Source: Planctomycetota bacterium | GTDB lineage: Bacteria; Planctomycetota; Planctomycetia; Planctomycetales; Planctomycetaceae | Assembly (NCBI GenBank): GCA_003671275.1 | Contig: QWPB01000084.1 | Coordinates: forward strand, 1-64,000 | Length of the DNA: 64,000 nucleotides | Reading direction: 5' to 3' | Part shown: piece after piece, positions 28,262 to 36,999 of the stretch | How the letters are laid out: each line of letters starts with the position of its first letter | Numbering within the stretch: position 1 is the first letter of the stretch | Program-made: the position numbers and the translations under genes | The notes under the pieces: generated by a model | Seen by the model: only the letters and a program-made list of their open reading frames with translations | Told to the model about the DNA's origin: nothing | Databases searched by the model: none

Positions 28262-29258
28262 AGTGAGTTGTCGAGCACGCGGCGAAGCAGAGCTTCGAGG
28301 ATAGGCGTGACCAAGCCGGAGCTTGGTCACGAGAGAACAAATCGAAGGTTCCCGGATCGGGGACATCCCCCGTAGCGTTGAGTACCGCCGTCACATTCGA
28401 CGAGTTGTTGAGGGCCGCCCCTTCGATCAGGCACTGCACCGCGCGGGCATTGGAATCAAGGCCCACAGCCCGGACCCCCTCCGCACGCTGTGCCGCCGCC
28501 AAGGCAATCACCCCTGCGCCGCAGCCCATGTCGAGAATCTTCTCGCCGGGGTGGACAGACATGGTCTCCAGGATGGCCCGCGCACCGAGATCGATGCTCC
28601 GGTGACTGAACACTCCAGGGCGACTCACGGCATGAATCAACCGGCCCTCATCGCGGAATGCAAACTCGCAGCGTAGATCGCGCGGCCGCTTGAGTTCTCC
28701 TTCTTTCACGCAGCGGTACACCACCCCACGCTTCTTCGGCATGCGGGCGATACTGCGGAATATCTTCTCCAGCTCATGGCACAGCCAAGTGTCTTCGCGG
28801 TTGTCGACAGCGGCCAGCAACATCCCGCCGGGCACCAGACGAGCGTGCATTTGCTGTAGAAAGTCTCGGTTCAGTTCGGCTTCGCCCCGAATGCTGACGG
28901 GGAGCGCTGCGAACTCCACCGGCTCGGGCGGCAGGTCCACATCACACACGATGCGGAGGTTCGGCACCTTGCCTTCGTGGTAGGTAATCGTATCGTTGGC
29001 CAAAAACTGGTCGAGAAAATAGCAACTGACCTTCGACTGTGGGTCGAGTGTGGCCAGATGAGCGGCGAGTTGCCCTCGACCGAGCGACGAACACAGTGCC
29101 GATTCGACCTCCAGTTCGTCGACCTCCAGTTCGTCGACCTCCTGCACGAGGAGAAACTCAGCGTCCGGCACGCGCAACGTGAAATCCGGCTCATCCGTGA
29201 AACCGTGGGGGACGACCAGATCGGAGCGACGACGAGCCATAAAGCCGAGGACTTTCAT
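28233..29258 (-). pseudogene. Class I SAM-dependent methyltransferase, 3' end lost to the REP/RAYT insertion
   Basis: Start is taken at ATG 29258 (MKVLGFMARRR). The N-terminal domain is followed by a SAM-binding motif, ILDMGCGAGVIALAAA, and the acidic-loop GLDSNARAVQ, as in RsmC-type RNA or protein methyltransferases. The family then needs a catalytic NPPY/F motif. Instead the frame changes at TFDL (28338-28349) and enters the right-hand REP hairpin, ending in random residues at 28233. The enzyme therefore lacks its catalytic motif and C-terminus. A 15-base tandem repeat near 29106 duplicates an EVDEL unit in the N-terminal part. Confidence 0.7.
28275..28332 (-). repeat. REP-type hairpin repeat, right of the RAYT transposase, inverted
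   Basis: Reverse complement of the left unit (27625-27680). The hairpin reads CGTGACCAAGC and GCTTGGTCACG. It differs from the left hairpin at stem positions, yet both sides change together and keep pairing, which indicates selection on structure. It overlaps the truncated end of the methyltransferase frame. Confidence 0.85.
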
Positions 29259-29397
29259 CAGGAGCGGGAAGCGGTGGCCGCATTGTCGCCGATTTCCCCT
29301 CGGCAGGCGAGACAGTCGAAACTGATTGGTCCGCTGATGTCGCAATGGGCGTATTACGGCCAGCGACAGTCACCGATTCGTTCTTGAACGCTTGAAC

Positions 29398-30189
29398 CTA
29401 CTCCTTCGGCACATGCTGATCGAAGCGATACATCAAATCACTGAATCGATCCAGGAACTCCTTCGGCGCATCGTCTGGGAACTTCAGGCGTACGTTCAGA
29501 TAGGCATCAAGCGTTTCGGATCTCGGCAACATGAGCTGATCTTTGTAGTAGTGCTTGTCAAAGGTTTGGGAAGCTGCCATGCCTCCGTACTGTCCTGGAC
29601 AGAACTCGATTTCTCCGACAATCCCGCTCTGCATCCGGTTCCGAAAACCGGCTCCTTGGGGGCCAATCTCGACGCCAGGACGCTGCCACCATTTGGCATT
29701 GAACATCCGAGTATGGATCATGAATGGCATCGTGTTCCACTCAACCGAAATGGTGTTTCCCTCCAATTTGATGATTGCCTCGGGGTAGTGTTCGAGCACG
29801 AGCTTGCGAATGGCTTTCTCGAACTCCCGCAGCCTGGGGTTCGGGGGGCCCGCTGGGTCGCGTTCGATCGTTTCGAGGTAATCCTGTGGTGCATGCTCGC
29901 GCAGCCGTTGTTTCTGTTCCTCACTCAACACATCCATGAGGGCCGCGTTGCGGAGTTGCTTGTGCTGCTCAACAATTGCGAGCTGATTCCGAAGATATAA
30001 GGCATGCTCTTCGTGAATCTGAGCCAGTTTCGCTTGTTGCTTTTCGTCGAGACCCAGCTTCTGGAAAAACTCGGGCAACTTCTTTTGAGACAAACTGGAC
30101 TCCCGGCGACCGCTCTCTTGTCCGACTGCCATCCAGACGCCCATCGTCAGGATGAGTCCCGTAGTGCTGAGCAGAATGAAGAAACGCAT
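29398..30189 (-). CDS. Secreted Spy/CpxP-like hypothetical protein
   Basis: 263 residues. Signal peptide (FFILLSTTGLILTMGVWMAVG). The region after it (FFQKLGLDEKQQAKLAQIHEE...LSEEQKQRLREHA, about residues 41-105) has two copies of the L-x-x-x-Q-type helical motif seen in Spy, CpxP and zinc-resistance periplasmic proteins, which bind unfolded proteins or metals. The remaining 150 residues are beta-rich and not recognised. The ATG at 30189 precedes the hydrophobic core directly. A chaperone-like role is possible but unproven. Confidence 0.72.
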   Translation of the reverse strand: MRFFILLSTTGLILTMGVWMAVGQESGRRESSLSQKKLPEFFQKLGLDEKQQAKLAQIHEEHALYLRNQLAIVEQHKQLRNAALMDVLSEEQKQRLREHAPQDYLETIERDPAGPPNPRLREFEKAIRKLVLEHYPEAIIKLEGNTISVEWNTMPFMIHTRMFNAKWWQRPGVEIGPQGAGFRNRMQSGIVGEIEFCPGQYGGMAASQTFDKHYYKDQLMLPRSETLDAYLNVRLKFPDDAPKEFLDRFSDLMYRFDQHVPKE

Positions 30190-30263
30190 ATCGTCTCCTG
30201 TGTCAGAATCCGAAGTCAGGCAGGCCGGAGCCGTTGTTCATCACAATTTGCAAGACGGACAGG

Positions 30264-31619
30264 TCAGGCGGTTCCCGATCCCCCAGGCACGGCCTGACCC
30301 TGCGAGTCGATCTTGCGGTCGAACCTTCGCCAGCTCCAAATCGCAATCAGGCCAAGGGCAGCATACCACGGCCAGCGGGGACGGGGCACCAAAGGGTACA
30401 GAGCCATCGTCTGCCGGTCATTCGGCTGAGGGTAACGGACTGGCAAGTGCAGCGCGAACTGTCGGTCGCGAGAAATCGACCAACGCCCCCGGCCTTCCTT
30501 CGGTCCCTGCCACAAGACCTGTCCGGTGGTCGCCTCTCGCAACAGCGGGGAGTAGTCGTCAAACGCAGGGTTGAAAGTGTCGTAAATCCAGCGAGTCAAA
30601 CGGTACCTCCAACCCCAGCTGGGAAAGGGCAGGGATCGCTTGGAATGGTAGTACGTCTCGAGGCAATGCCCCTCCGCAACCTGCAACCACCGTGACCGAA
30701 CATCGCGGCCGTCCCAGTCCGTCCAGTCCAGGACGCTCATCTCAACGCCAGTCGGGCGAACCTGGCAGCGAAACCATCGGTTAATCGTGTCGTCCTGGTT
30801 CCCATCCCCGATCGTATCCATCTCCTCTTCGACAAAGAACGTGTCTCCCTCCCAGGCGTGGGGGAGGATCGTGAAGCGGTTGTTTCCGTGGTTCTTGCCC
30901 AGAGTCCATTCGTGCAGAATCTCGCCCGAGGGCCAGGTGTGAATCCGCCCCACCCAGTCCCCGAAGCTGTTCTCGGGTTTCCGTTGCTGGCACACTGTCG
31001 CGATGAGATTCTCGTCCGGGGAGATTTTCAGTTCCCCAAAATAAGCGATCAACCGATTCTGGGGGGCTTCGTAGCCGCTGAGTGTCATCCCCCACGTGGT
31101 CAGCAGTTCCTCAGTCGGCCAGACCCGCCAAGGCCCCGAGCCGTCCCGGACTTGGCAGCGATACCCAACCCTCCGGACTCGCCAGCGTCCTGAGGAGGTC
31201 ACCTCATCGTACACAGCATCGGAAGGCTCTTGACCGATCCGGCGAGTGACCAGGTCGAAAGACGGATGACTCGAATGTTCCTGCATGTACAGCACAACCC
31301 GTTCTCCCCGCACGCGAAACTGCCCATATGCTGACCAGTTGGGCAAGTCGTATTCCGCAACGGGCTGGCCTGTCGACTGGTCATAGATCGCCAGTCGTTT
31401 CCACACCGACGAACTCTGCTTTCGATCCCACTCTCCGGAGACCAGGACAAACTGGTTGTCGTTGATCCAGCCCGCCAATTCGGTTTCACGAACACCGGAC
31501 AGCTCGCGAGTCCAGACCGGTCGTCGCGAGTAATTCTCCACCCAACGAACGGCGAAGAAGATCAGGATTAGCCAGACGCCGAATCGAACGCGGGGCGACA
31601 TGTGACGAAGAGAACGCAT
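30264..31619 (-). CDS. Membrane-anchored hypothetical protein
   Basis: 451 residues. An N-terminal membrane segment (FGVWLILIFFAVRWV, about residues 12-26) and a second hydrophobic stretch near the C-terminus (WPWYAALGLIAIWSW) bracket a large, tryptophan-rich extracytoplasmic region. That region contains several short repeats resembling beta-propeller blades (for example ISPDENLIATVCQQRK and ISRDRQFALHLPVRY). No family name can be given. A GGTCAGGC/GCCTGACC hairpin lies at the 3' end around 30264-30299. It follows the Spy-like gene's neighbourhood with 74 bases between them on the same strand. Confidence 0.75.
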   Translation of the reverse strand: MRSLRHMSPRVRFGVWLILIFFAVRWVENYSRRPVWTRELSGVRETELAGWINDNQFVLVSGEWDRKQSSSVWKRLAIYDQSTGQPVAEYDLPNWSAYGQFRVRGERVVLYMQEHSSHPSFDLVTRRIGQEPSDAVYDEVTSSGRWRVRRVGYRCQVRDGSGPWRVWPTEELLTTWGMTLSGYEAPQNRLIAYFGELKISPDENLIATVCQQRKPENSFGDWVGRIHTWPSGEILHEWTLGKNHGNNRFTILPHAWEGDTFFVEEEMDTIGDGNQDDTINRWFRCQVRPTGVEMSVLDWTDWDGRDVRSRWLQVAEGHCLETYYHSKRSLPFPSWGWRYRLTRWIYDTFNPAFDDYSPLLREATTGQVLWQGPKEGRGRWSISRDRQFALHLPVRYPQPNDRQTMALYPLVPRPRWPWYAALGLIAIWSWRRFDRKIDSQGQAVPGGSGTA

Positions 31620-31714
31620 GCTCAGTGACCTTGGCCTTGAGGCTGGAGCTGTGACCGATCACCGCCAATCACTCCAACGCGTACTTGGATGATTGGAAAC
31701 TCTCCCGCGTGACA

Positions 31715-31735
31715 CCCCCGACTCAACGTCGGGGG
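31715..31735 (-). terminator. Hairpin after the YdeP-type oxidoreductase gene
   Basis: CCCCCGAC and GTCGGGGG form an eight-base-pair perfect stem around TCAAC, beginning five bases after the stop codon. No long T-run follows, so it may stabilise the mRNA end or be a dispersed palindrome rather than a strict terminator. Confidence 0.5.
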
Positions 31736-31739
31736 CTCG

Positions 31740-34007
31740 CTATATCTCCGCAGTGACGGTCACCAGCTCGTTCTTGAACGCCGGTGTCTTCGACTGCGGG
31801 TCGACCTCGCGACCGAAGAGGACGTTGCACTCGGGGCAGTACATCATCGCGTTGCCGGGGCGGATGTCGAACTCACGGACGCGTTGGTACCGCATCTCGC
31901 CGGTGCGGCTTTTGACGCTCACGAGCTGGTCGACTTTGAGTCCCAGACGGGCGATATCCTGCCTGCTCATCAGGATGATGTCGCGGCGGTCCTGGCCGCG
32001 GTACAGGTCCTCTTCCTCGTAGACGACCGTGTTGAACTGGCCTTCGGAGCGGATCGACATCAGTCGCAGCTGGGGGCCGGTCTCATCGTGATCGGCGGGG
32101 ATCGCGACGGCGTGGAACTTCGCTTTGCCACTGGGGGTGGGGAAGCGGGGGGGCGATGGGCGTGAGGTCTCTCCGGGGTCGCGTACCCTCACCCCCAGCC
32201 CCTCTCCCGGGGGGAGAGGGGAGGAAGCGGGGGGAGTGCCGTCGAGGACTCGCCCGGCGATGTGGAACTCTTTCTTCGTCGTCGCGATATCGCGGATCGG
32301 CTCGAAGCCAGGGATCAACTCCGAGATCAACAGCCGGACGGCGTCGTGGCTCTCCAGCTTTTTCCAGTCGACGGGTCCGGACTCGCCGAGGACAGCCTTG
32401 CCCATCGCGGTCAGGACCGAGACCTCGCTGCGCGGGCCGGTGTAACGCGTTGGGCCGCCGTCGCTCAGACGCACGTAGCTGAACATCGACTCCTGGGTCG
32501 TGGGTTCGGGTTCTTCATCCCGCGGCAGGATCGGCAGCACCAGCGTCTCCTGCCCCCGACCCCACGCGTGACCGGTATTGAGCGTCGTCGTCAGGTAGGT
32601 CACCAGCCCCAGCTTCTTCATCGCTCGCTCGGCGTACGCGGCGTCCGGGTTGCTGCCGTAGAGGTTCCCGCCCAGGCAGAGGGCAACATCCATCTCGCCT
32701 CGCTCGGAGGCATCCATGCAGGCCATCGTGTCGAGACCCGGCGAGGTCGGCAGCTGGACGCCCAGCCGCTCCTCAAACTTCTTGAGCATGCTTAGCTTGA
32801 GCTGCGGCGTGACACCGACGGAGCCCATCCCCTGCACGTTGCTGTGCCCGCGAATCGGCATCAGCCCGGCATGCGGCCGCCCGACCATCCCCCGCAGCAA
32901 CGCGATGTTGGCGATCATCTTGACGTTGTCGGTTCCGTGCAGATGGTGCGTGATCCCCATGGTCCAGCCGATCACCGCATTCTTCGAGGCCGCATAGGTC
33001 GCAGCCACCTGCTCGATCTCGGCACGCTTCACGCCCGAGCCGTTCTCGATGGTGTCCCACGAAGTCGAATCGACCATCTGCCGGAAGGCGGCGAACTCCT
33101 CCGTGGCTGTTTCAATGAACTGCGCATCGTGGGCCGACTTGGCCAGGAGCGACTTCGCGACTCCTGTGAGCAGCGCAATGTCCCCGCCGATATGCGGCTG
33201 GACATACTGGCTGGCGATCTCGGTCCCGAACAGCAGGCTGCGAACGTCGCTGGGCACACGGAAGTTCACGAGCCCCAGTTCCTTCACCGGGTTGATCACG
33301 ATGATCTTCCCTCCCCGCCGCCGCAGTTCCATCAAGCTGCGCATCAGCCGCGGATGGTTCGAAGCCGGGTTGCCGCCGATCAGGATATACAGGTCCGCAT
33401 GGTCGAGATCGTGCAGCTGGATCGTCCCCGTGCCGGTCCCGAGAGCCGCCCCCAGCCCGACGCCGCTGGCCTGATGGCAGTAGTACGAGCAGTTGTTGAC
33501 GTAGTTCGTCCCGAACAGCCGCGCGAACAGCTGAAGCAGGAACCCGGCCTCGTTGGAGGACCTCCCGCTGGCGTAAAAGAAGCTGCGTGTGGGACCGGCG
33601 GCCTTCAGTTTGGTGGCGAGCAGCTGCAGGGCCTCGTCCCAGCTGATCTGCCGGTACTGCTTGTCGTTCGGCCCGGCATAGATCGGAAAGACCAGCCGCC
33701 CGGCCATCTCCATCTGCCGAGGCGAGAACGCCCGCAGTTCGGCGAACCCGTACCGCTGAAAGAACTCGGACGTGATCCCCGACTGCATGTCAGAGACCAT
33801 CGCCTGGAACGACTTCTTGCAGACCTCGGGGAAGTAGCCTCCCTCGTTGACCATGCCGCCCATCTGCCCGCCCATGCCGAGCGCACAGGTCTTGCAGGCG
33901 TTCTTCGAGCGCATCGCGGTCCACAGCTTCCACCAGCCGACGCGATTGGCCATCCGAAGGGTATACGCGATGGCCTTCCAGTCACCGCCGCTGCGAGGTG
34001 CTTTCAT
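31740..34007 (-). CDS. FdhF/YdeP family molybdopterin oxidoreductase
   Basis: 755 residues. The family belongs to the formate dehydrogenase-like molybdopterin enzymes. Its characteristic region KNACKTCALGMGGQ holds the cysteines that differ from a 4Fe-4S cluster site, as usual for YdeP. Further blocks include SNEAGFLLQLFARLFGTNYVNNCSYYCHQASG, IGGNPASNHPRLM, GMVGRPHAGLMPIRGHSNVQG and GHAWGRGQETLVLP. A C-terminal domain reads DIILMSRQDIARLGLKVDQ. At about residues 597-625 an insert (SPLPPGEGLGVRV) is encoded by a palindromic repeat. The electron partner is not visible. Upstream is the small membrane protein gene on the other strand. Confidence 0.9.
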   Translation of the reverse strand: MKAPRSGGDWKAIAYTLRMANRVGWWKLWTAMRSKNACKTCALGMGGQMGGMVNEGGYFPEVCKKSFQAMVSDMQSGITSEFFQRYGFAELRAFSPRQMEMAGRLVFPIYAGPNDKQYRQISWDEALQLLATKLKAAGPTRSFFYASGRSSNEAGFLLQLFARLFGTNYVNNCSYYCHQASGVGLGAALGTGTGTIQLHDLDHADLYILIGGNPASNHPRLMRSLMELRRRGGKIIVINPVKELGLVNFRVPSDVRSLLFGTEIASQYVQPHIGGDIALLTGVAKSLLAKSAHDAQFIETATEEFAAFRQMVDSTSWDTIENGSGVKRAEIEQVAATYAASKNAVIGWTMGITHHLHGTDNVKMIANIALLRGMVGRPHAGLMPIRGHSNVQGMGSVGVTPQLKLSMLKKFEERLGVQLPTSPGLDTMACMDASERGEMDVALCLGGNLYGSNPDAAYAERAMKKLGLVTYLTTTLNTGHAWGRGQETLVLPILPRDEEPEPTTQESMFSYVRLSDGGPTRYTGPRSEVSVLTAMGKAVLGESGPVDWKKLESHDAVRLLISELIPGFEPIRDIATTKKEFHIAGRVLDGTPPASSPLPPGEGLGVRVRDPGETSRPSPPRFPTPSGKAKFHAVAIPADHDETGPQLRLMSIRSEGQFNTVVYEEEDLYRGQDRRDIILMSRQDIARLGLKVDQLVSVKSRTGEMRYQRVREFDIRPGNAMMYCPECNVLFGREVDPQSKTPAFKNELVTVTAEI
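32185..32225 (-). repeat. Palindromic repeat inserted in frame within the molybdopterin enzyme
   Basis: CCCTCACCCCCAGCCCCTCTCCC is the well-known dispersed repeat seen in many bacteria; here CCCCTCTCCC (32199-32208) pairs with GGGAGAGGGG (up to 32221). Read in the minus frame it gives the inserted peptide SPLPPGEGLGVRV. Being a multiple of three, it preserves the enzyme's frame. Confidence 0.75.
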
Positions 34008-34317
34008 GGGGAGCTGTCCTCAAAAGGGGAAACCCTATGATAGCCAAGGGAAGCGGCATTTACCCAGGAAAAAGTTCGCCTCCTCGTCCGGTTGTGTGCG
34101 TCCGAAAAGTGGGGGCGACAGAACCTCTTGTCGGTCGCACGCTTTACCGTGCATTGTCTTCCTGGAGATTGTGGGGCAGGCAAAATTGCCGACCCTGCTA
34201 CTTAGTTTGCTGACACAGGCATTCGTCGCCGCGCACAGGTGGCGTTCGCTTGTACGCGGTTCATTCGGGTTTTATGCTTTCCGAAGTGTTGGACTGTCGA
34301 CCACAGGAGACTCTGTC
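34008..34317. other. 310-bp spacer between divergent genes
   Basis: Holds the presumed promoters of the minus-strand YdeP-type gene and the plus-strand small membrane protein. No structured RNA or further coding frame was recognised. Confidence 0.4.
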
Positions 34318-34479
34318 ATGGGTAACATCGTCATTGGATTAATTTTTCTGATCGGTGGATTGTCGGGCAAGATTGCGATTCGCGGAACAGATAGCTCGAC
34401 CGGCGCGGCCATTCTGGGGGGCGCGCTGGTGATCTGGGGAATCGTTCAACTGGTCCGATCAAAGTCTCAGAAGGAGTAA
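34318..34479 (+). CDS. Small membrane protein (53 residues)
   Basis: MGNIVIGLIFLIGGLSGKI begins with a hydrophobic segment, then an RGTDSSTGAA linker and a second hydrophobic segment (ILGGALVIWGIVQLV) ending in a basic tail. This gives a two-helix hairpin with both ends probably cytoplasmic. AGGAG lies eight bases before the ATG, supporting the start; the next frame upstream is not convincing. Function unknown. Confidence 0.7.
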   Translation: MGNIVIGLIFLIGGLSGKIAIRGTDSSTGAAILGGALVIWGIVQLVRSKSQKE

Positions 34480-34661
34480 TTCCTTCGGCTTTGGGGCTTG
34501 ATCGAGACTCCACCTGCGGGAACAGCCTGATAGAAAGGGACGGACACAATCGCCGAAGCTGCGAGCTGTGTGAATCATGTCCGCTGTGAGGCTTGAGCCT
34601 TCGCTGAATCCCGGTGACGGGAGCGCCCCGCGTTCCCGCGGGGAGTTCCCATGTCATCCTG

Positions 34662-35990
34662 TTATTCCGTCATGCCTTCGGAGGCTGCGGATTTCCACCC
34701 GCTCAAGGTATCACTGAGGATTTCGTGGATCGCCCGGCGATCCTCTGGGCTCAGGTGTACGAATTCCGGGGACTGGTCCCGGCCACTCAGGACGGCTCGC
34801 AACTTGTCGAGGACCGCCGATTTGGCCTGCGGCGGCAGCTGTGTGAAACTATCCGAATAGATCAGATAGCTGCAGGGATATTTGAACATCCGGGTCTGTA
34901 GATCCAGATCACGCAGTGACCGGCCACGGCTATCGCGGGGGCCCGTGTTGGAGAATTCAGCGGTAAATCCGGAGGTCCCTGCCACAGGTGCGGCGAGCGC
35001 GAACTCCTGGCTGAATAACATGTATCGCACCAGTTTGTCGACGACTCCCTGGATGCGGCGTCCAGTGAGTTCGCTTTCAAAATCTGCGGGTCGTTCCAGG
35101 GCTTTGTTCATGATCTGATCGTGGTGCAGGGCGCTCCGGGTTTCAAAATTGACCAGCGTCAGGTGGTTGTGCATCTGCACCTGGTGCTCAAGCACCATCA
35201 AGGCGACCAGATCGCTATGTGGGGTTAAGTACGGGGTGACCGAAACAATCGGGCTCAGGTCCGTGATATTGGCTCCCGCTTCCCGGTCGATGGCTTCCGG
35301 GGCCTGTCGCTTGGCGATGACGTTTCCCATGTGCCGCATGGCACCATGCTGTCCGGTGACGTACCACCCGCCCCATCGCTTGAAGAAATCGCTGGAGTGA
35401 TCGGTGTTGAAAGTGCCCGAACCGAGCAGGGGATGCCCCCCTTGGTCCGAGTAGACCGACCGGACAAGCAATCCTGGCACTCCCTGAGTGCGGGAGGAGG
35501 CGTGGCAGGTCAGGCACTGACCACGATCACGAAGGAACTGCGGCTTGGCTGCGGGGTCTTCAGGAGCCGTTTGGTTGAGGGTATAGAAGATCGTCCCTTG
35601 CTGGCTGTCTTGTGCAGCCACCTCCAGAACGTCCCCCTGCTGGCAATAGCCGATGTACATATCGTCGCTGAAATAGACAGCTCGGGGGCGTGAGGGGGTA
35701 ATGCGGCGCAGCTGAAGGCTGGTTTTGGAGAAGACCAGCGTCTGCGACGAAGGCGGAACGTTGAGCAGCTTCAGGACCGATTCGAGATAACCGCGCTGCG
35801 GGTCACGTTGGAGTTCGATTTCGCCCGCATCAATCTGGGCCTGCAGGCGTGTAATACGGGTGTTCACTGGTGTGGTGTCATAGGCGATGGGAGCGGCTTC
35901 AAACTCCAATTGGGCATGAGCCACCCCGGAGGCCAGCGCCAACCAGACCATGCCCCCCCACAGGAGGCTCAACTCGCGTACAAACATCAT
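34662..35990 (-). CDS. Secreted protein with a CxxCH haem-binding motif
   Basis: 442 residues from ATG 35990, which precedes a signal peptide (LLWGGMVWLALASGVAHA). A longer frame to 36056 would place extra residues ahead of it. A single c-type haem motif, CLTCHAS, is in DRGQCLTCHASSRTQGVPG, followed by a large domain with GGWYVTGQHGAMRHMGN and MVLEHQVQMHNHLTLVNF, a histidine-rich stretch that could bind metal. No named family recognised; resembles planctomycete periplasmic cytochrome-like proteins. Divergent from the response regulator. Confidence 0.78.
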   Translation of the reverse strand: MMFVRELSLLWGGMVWLALASGVAHAQLEFEAAPIAYDTTPVNTRITRLQAQIDAGEIELQRDPQRGYLESVLKLLNVPPSSQTLVFSKTSLQLRRITPSRPRAVYFSDDMYIGYCQQGDVLEVAAQDSQQGTIFYTLNQTAPEDPAAKPQFLRDRGQCLTCHASSRTQGVPGLLVRSVYSDQGGHPLLGSGTFNTDHSSDFFKRWGGWYVTGQHGAMRHMGNVIAKRQAPEAIDREAGANITDLSPIVSVTPYLTPHSDLVALMVLEHQVQMHNHLTLVNFETRSALHHDQIMNKALERPADFESELTGRRIQGVVDKLVRYMLFSQEFALAAPVAGTSGFTAEFSNTGPRDSRGRSLRDLDLQTRMFKYPCSYLIYSDSFTQLPPQAKSAVLDKLRAVLSGRDQSPEFVHLSPEDRRAIHEILSDTLSGWKSAASEGMTE

Positions 35991-36068
35991 GGTATCGACT
36001 CCGCAACTGAGAGGTTCGTGCAGCCCGTTCCGAGTGAAACCTAAACAGGCAGTCACGACTCCTCTTTT

Positions 36069-36097
36069 ATCATAGTCGGTGGTTTTCAGTGATTCCA
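36069..36097 (-). promoter_or_regulatory. Possible promoter for the CxxCH protein gene
   Basis: On the minus strand TGGAAT and TATGAT are 17 bases apart, a reasonable sigma-70 pair, with the -10 box about 80 bases before the ATG. Confidence 0.35.
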
Positions 36098-36237
36098 GAA
36101 GAGAATCTGTCGAATCGGATCAATTCTTGCGGGTTGGAAGCGGCTCCAAGACCTGAGACAATGGTGACGGCGTAGTCAATCGGTGGGGTTGGCGACAGAA
36201 TAGCCGGTCATGGCTTGGCTTGGACTCAGGGACCCCC

Positions 36238-36999
36238 ATGAGTGATCGCAAACGGATTCTGATTGTCGAAGACGAAGAGTCGATCGCCGCTGGGCTGCGA
36301 TTCAATTTCGAGCAGGAGGGGTACGACTCGCTGGTGGTGGGGGAGGGGCGATCGGCTCTGGCCCAGTTTGCCGAAGGAGGCGAAGGGGCGGATTTGGTTG
36401 TGTTGGACCTGATGTTACCCGGGATGAGCGGCTATGAGATTTGTCGGGGGATTCGGGAGTATGATCCCCGCGTGCCGATCATGGTGCTGAGTGCCCGCAC
36501 GTTGAGCGAAGACCGGTCCCACGCGTTTGACTGCGGAGCGGATCAGTATTTGACCAAGCCCTTCGCGTTGCCTGAACTGTTGAGTCGCGTTCGGAATCTG
36601 CTGGATCGCAATATCCGATTGGGGGTGGGGGCCGAGCCCGAACGGGCTCCTCTCGAGTCCTATCGGTTTCACGATGTCGAAGTCGACTTCCGTTCGTTTG
36701 AGCTGCGACGTGGGGATCAGGTTCACCGCCTGACAACGATGGAGATGCAGCTGTTCAAGTTTTTCATTGAGCATGAGGGAGAGGTTCTATCACGTGCCCG
36801 AATCCTGAAAGTCGTCTGGGACCAGAGTGCCGAGGTAACGACCCGGACCATCGACAATTTCGTAATGCGATTGCGGAAGTATGTTGAACATGACCCGACC
36901 GCTCCGCGTCATCTCGTATCCGTTCGGGGTACGGGATATCGATTTACGGCTGATTCGGATGTTGCAACTCCTTTTGTGGAAGATGATTACGAGTCTTGA
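36238..36999 (+). CDS. PhoB/OmpR-family response regulator
   Basis: 253 residues from ATG 36238 (MSDRKRILIVEDE). The receiver domain has the acidic pair in VEDEE, phospho-acceptor Asp57 (VVLDLML), Ser in VLSART and Lys in TKPFALPELL. A winged-helix DNA-binding domain follows from about residue 150 (EVDFRSFELRRGDQVHRLTTMEMQLFKF) with the recognition helix SRARILKVVWDQS and TTRTIDNFVMRLRKY. No histidine kinase is nearby, so it is an orphan regulator here. Its stop overlaps the first unit of the TGAC array leading to the desaturase. An alternative start 18 bases upstream is possible. Confidence 0.94.
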   Translation: MSDRKRILIVEDEESIAAGLRFNFEQEGYDSLVVGEGRSALAQFAEGGEGADLVVLDLMLPGMSGYEICRGIREYDPRVPIMVLSARTLSEDRSHAFDCGADQYLTKPFALPELLSRVRNLLDRNIRLGVGAEPERAPLESYRFHDVEVDFRSFELRRGDQVHRLTTMEMQLFKFFIEHEGEVLSRARILKVVWDQSAEVTTRTIDNFVMRLRKYVEHDPTAPRHLVSVRGTGYRFTADSDVATPFVEDDYES

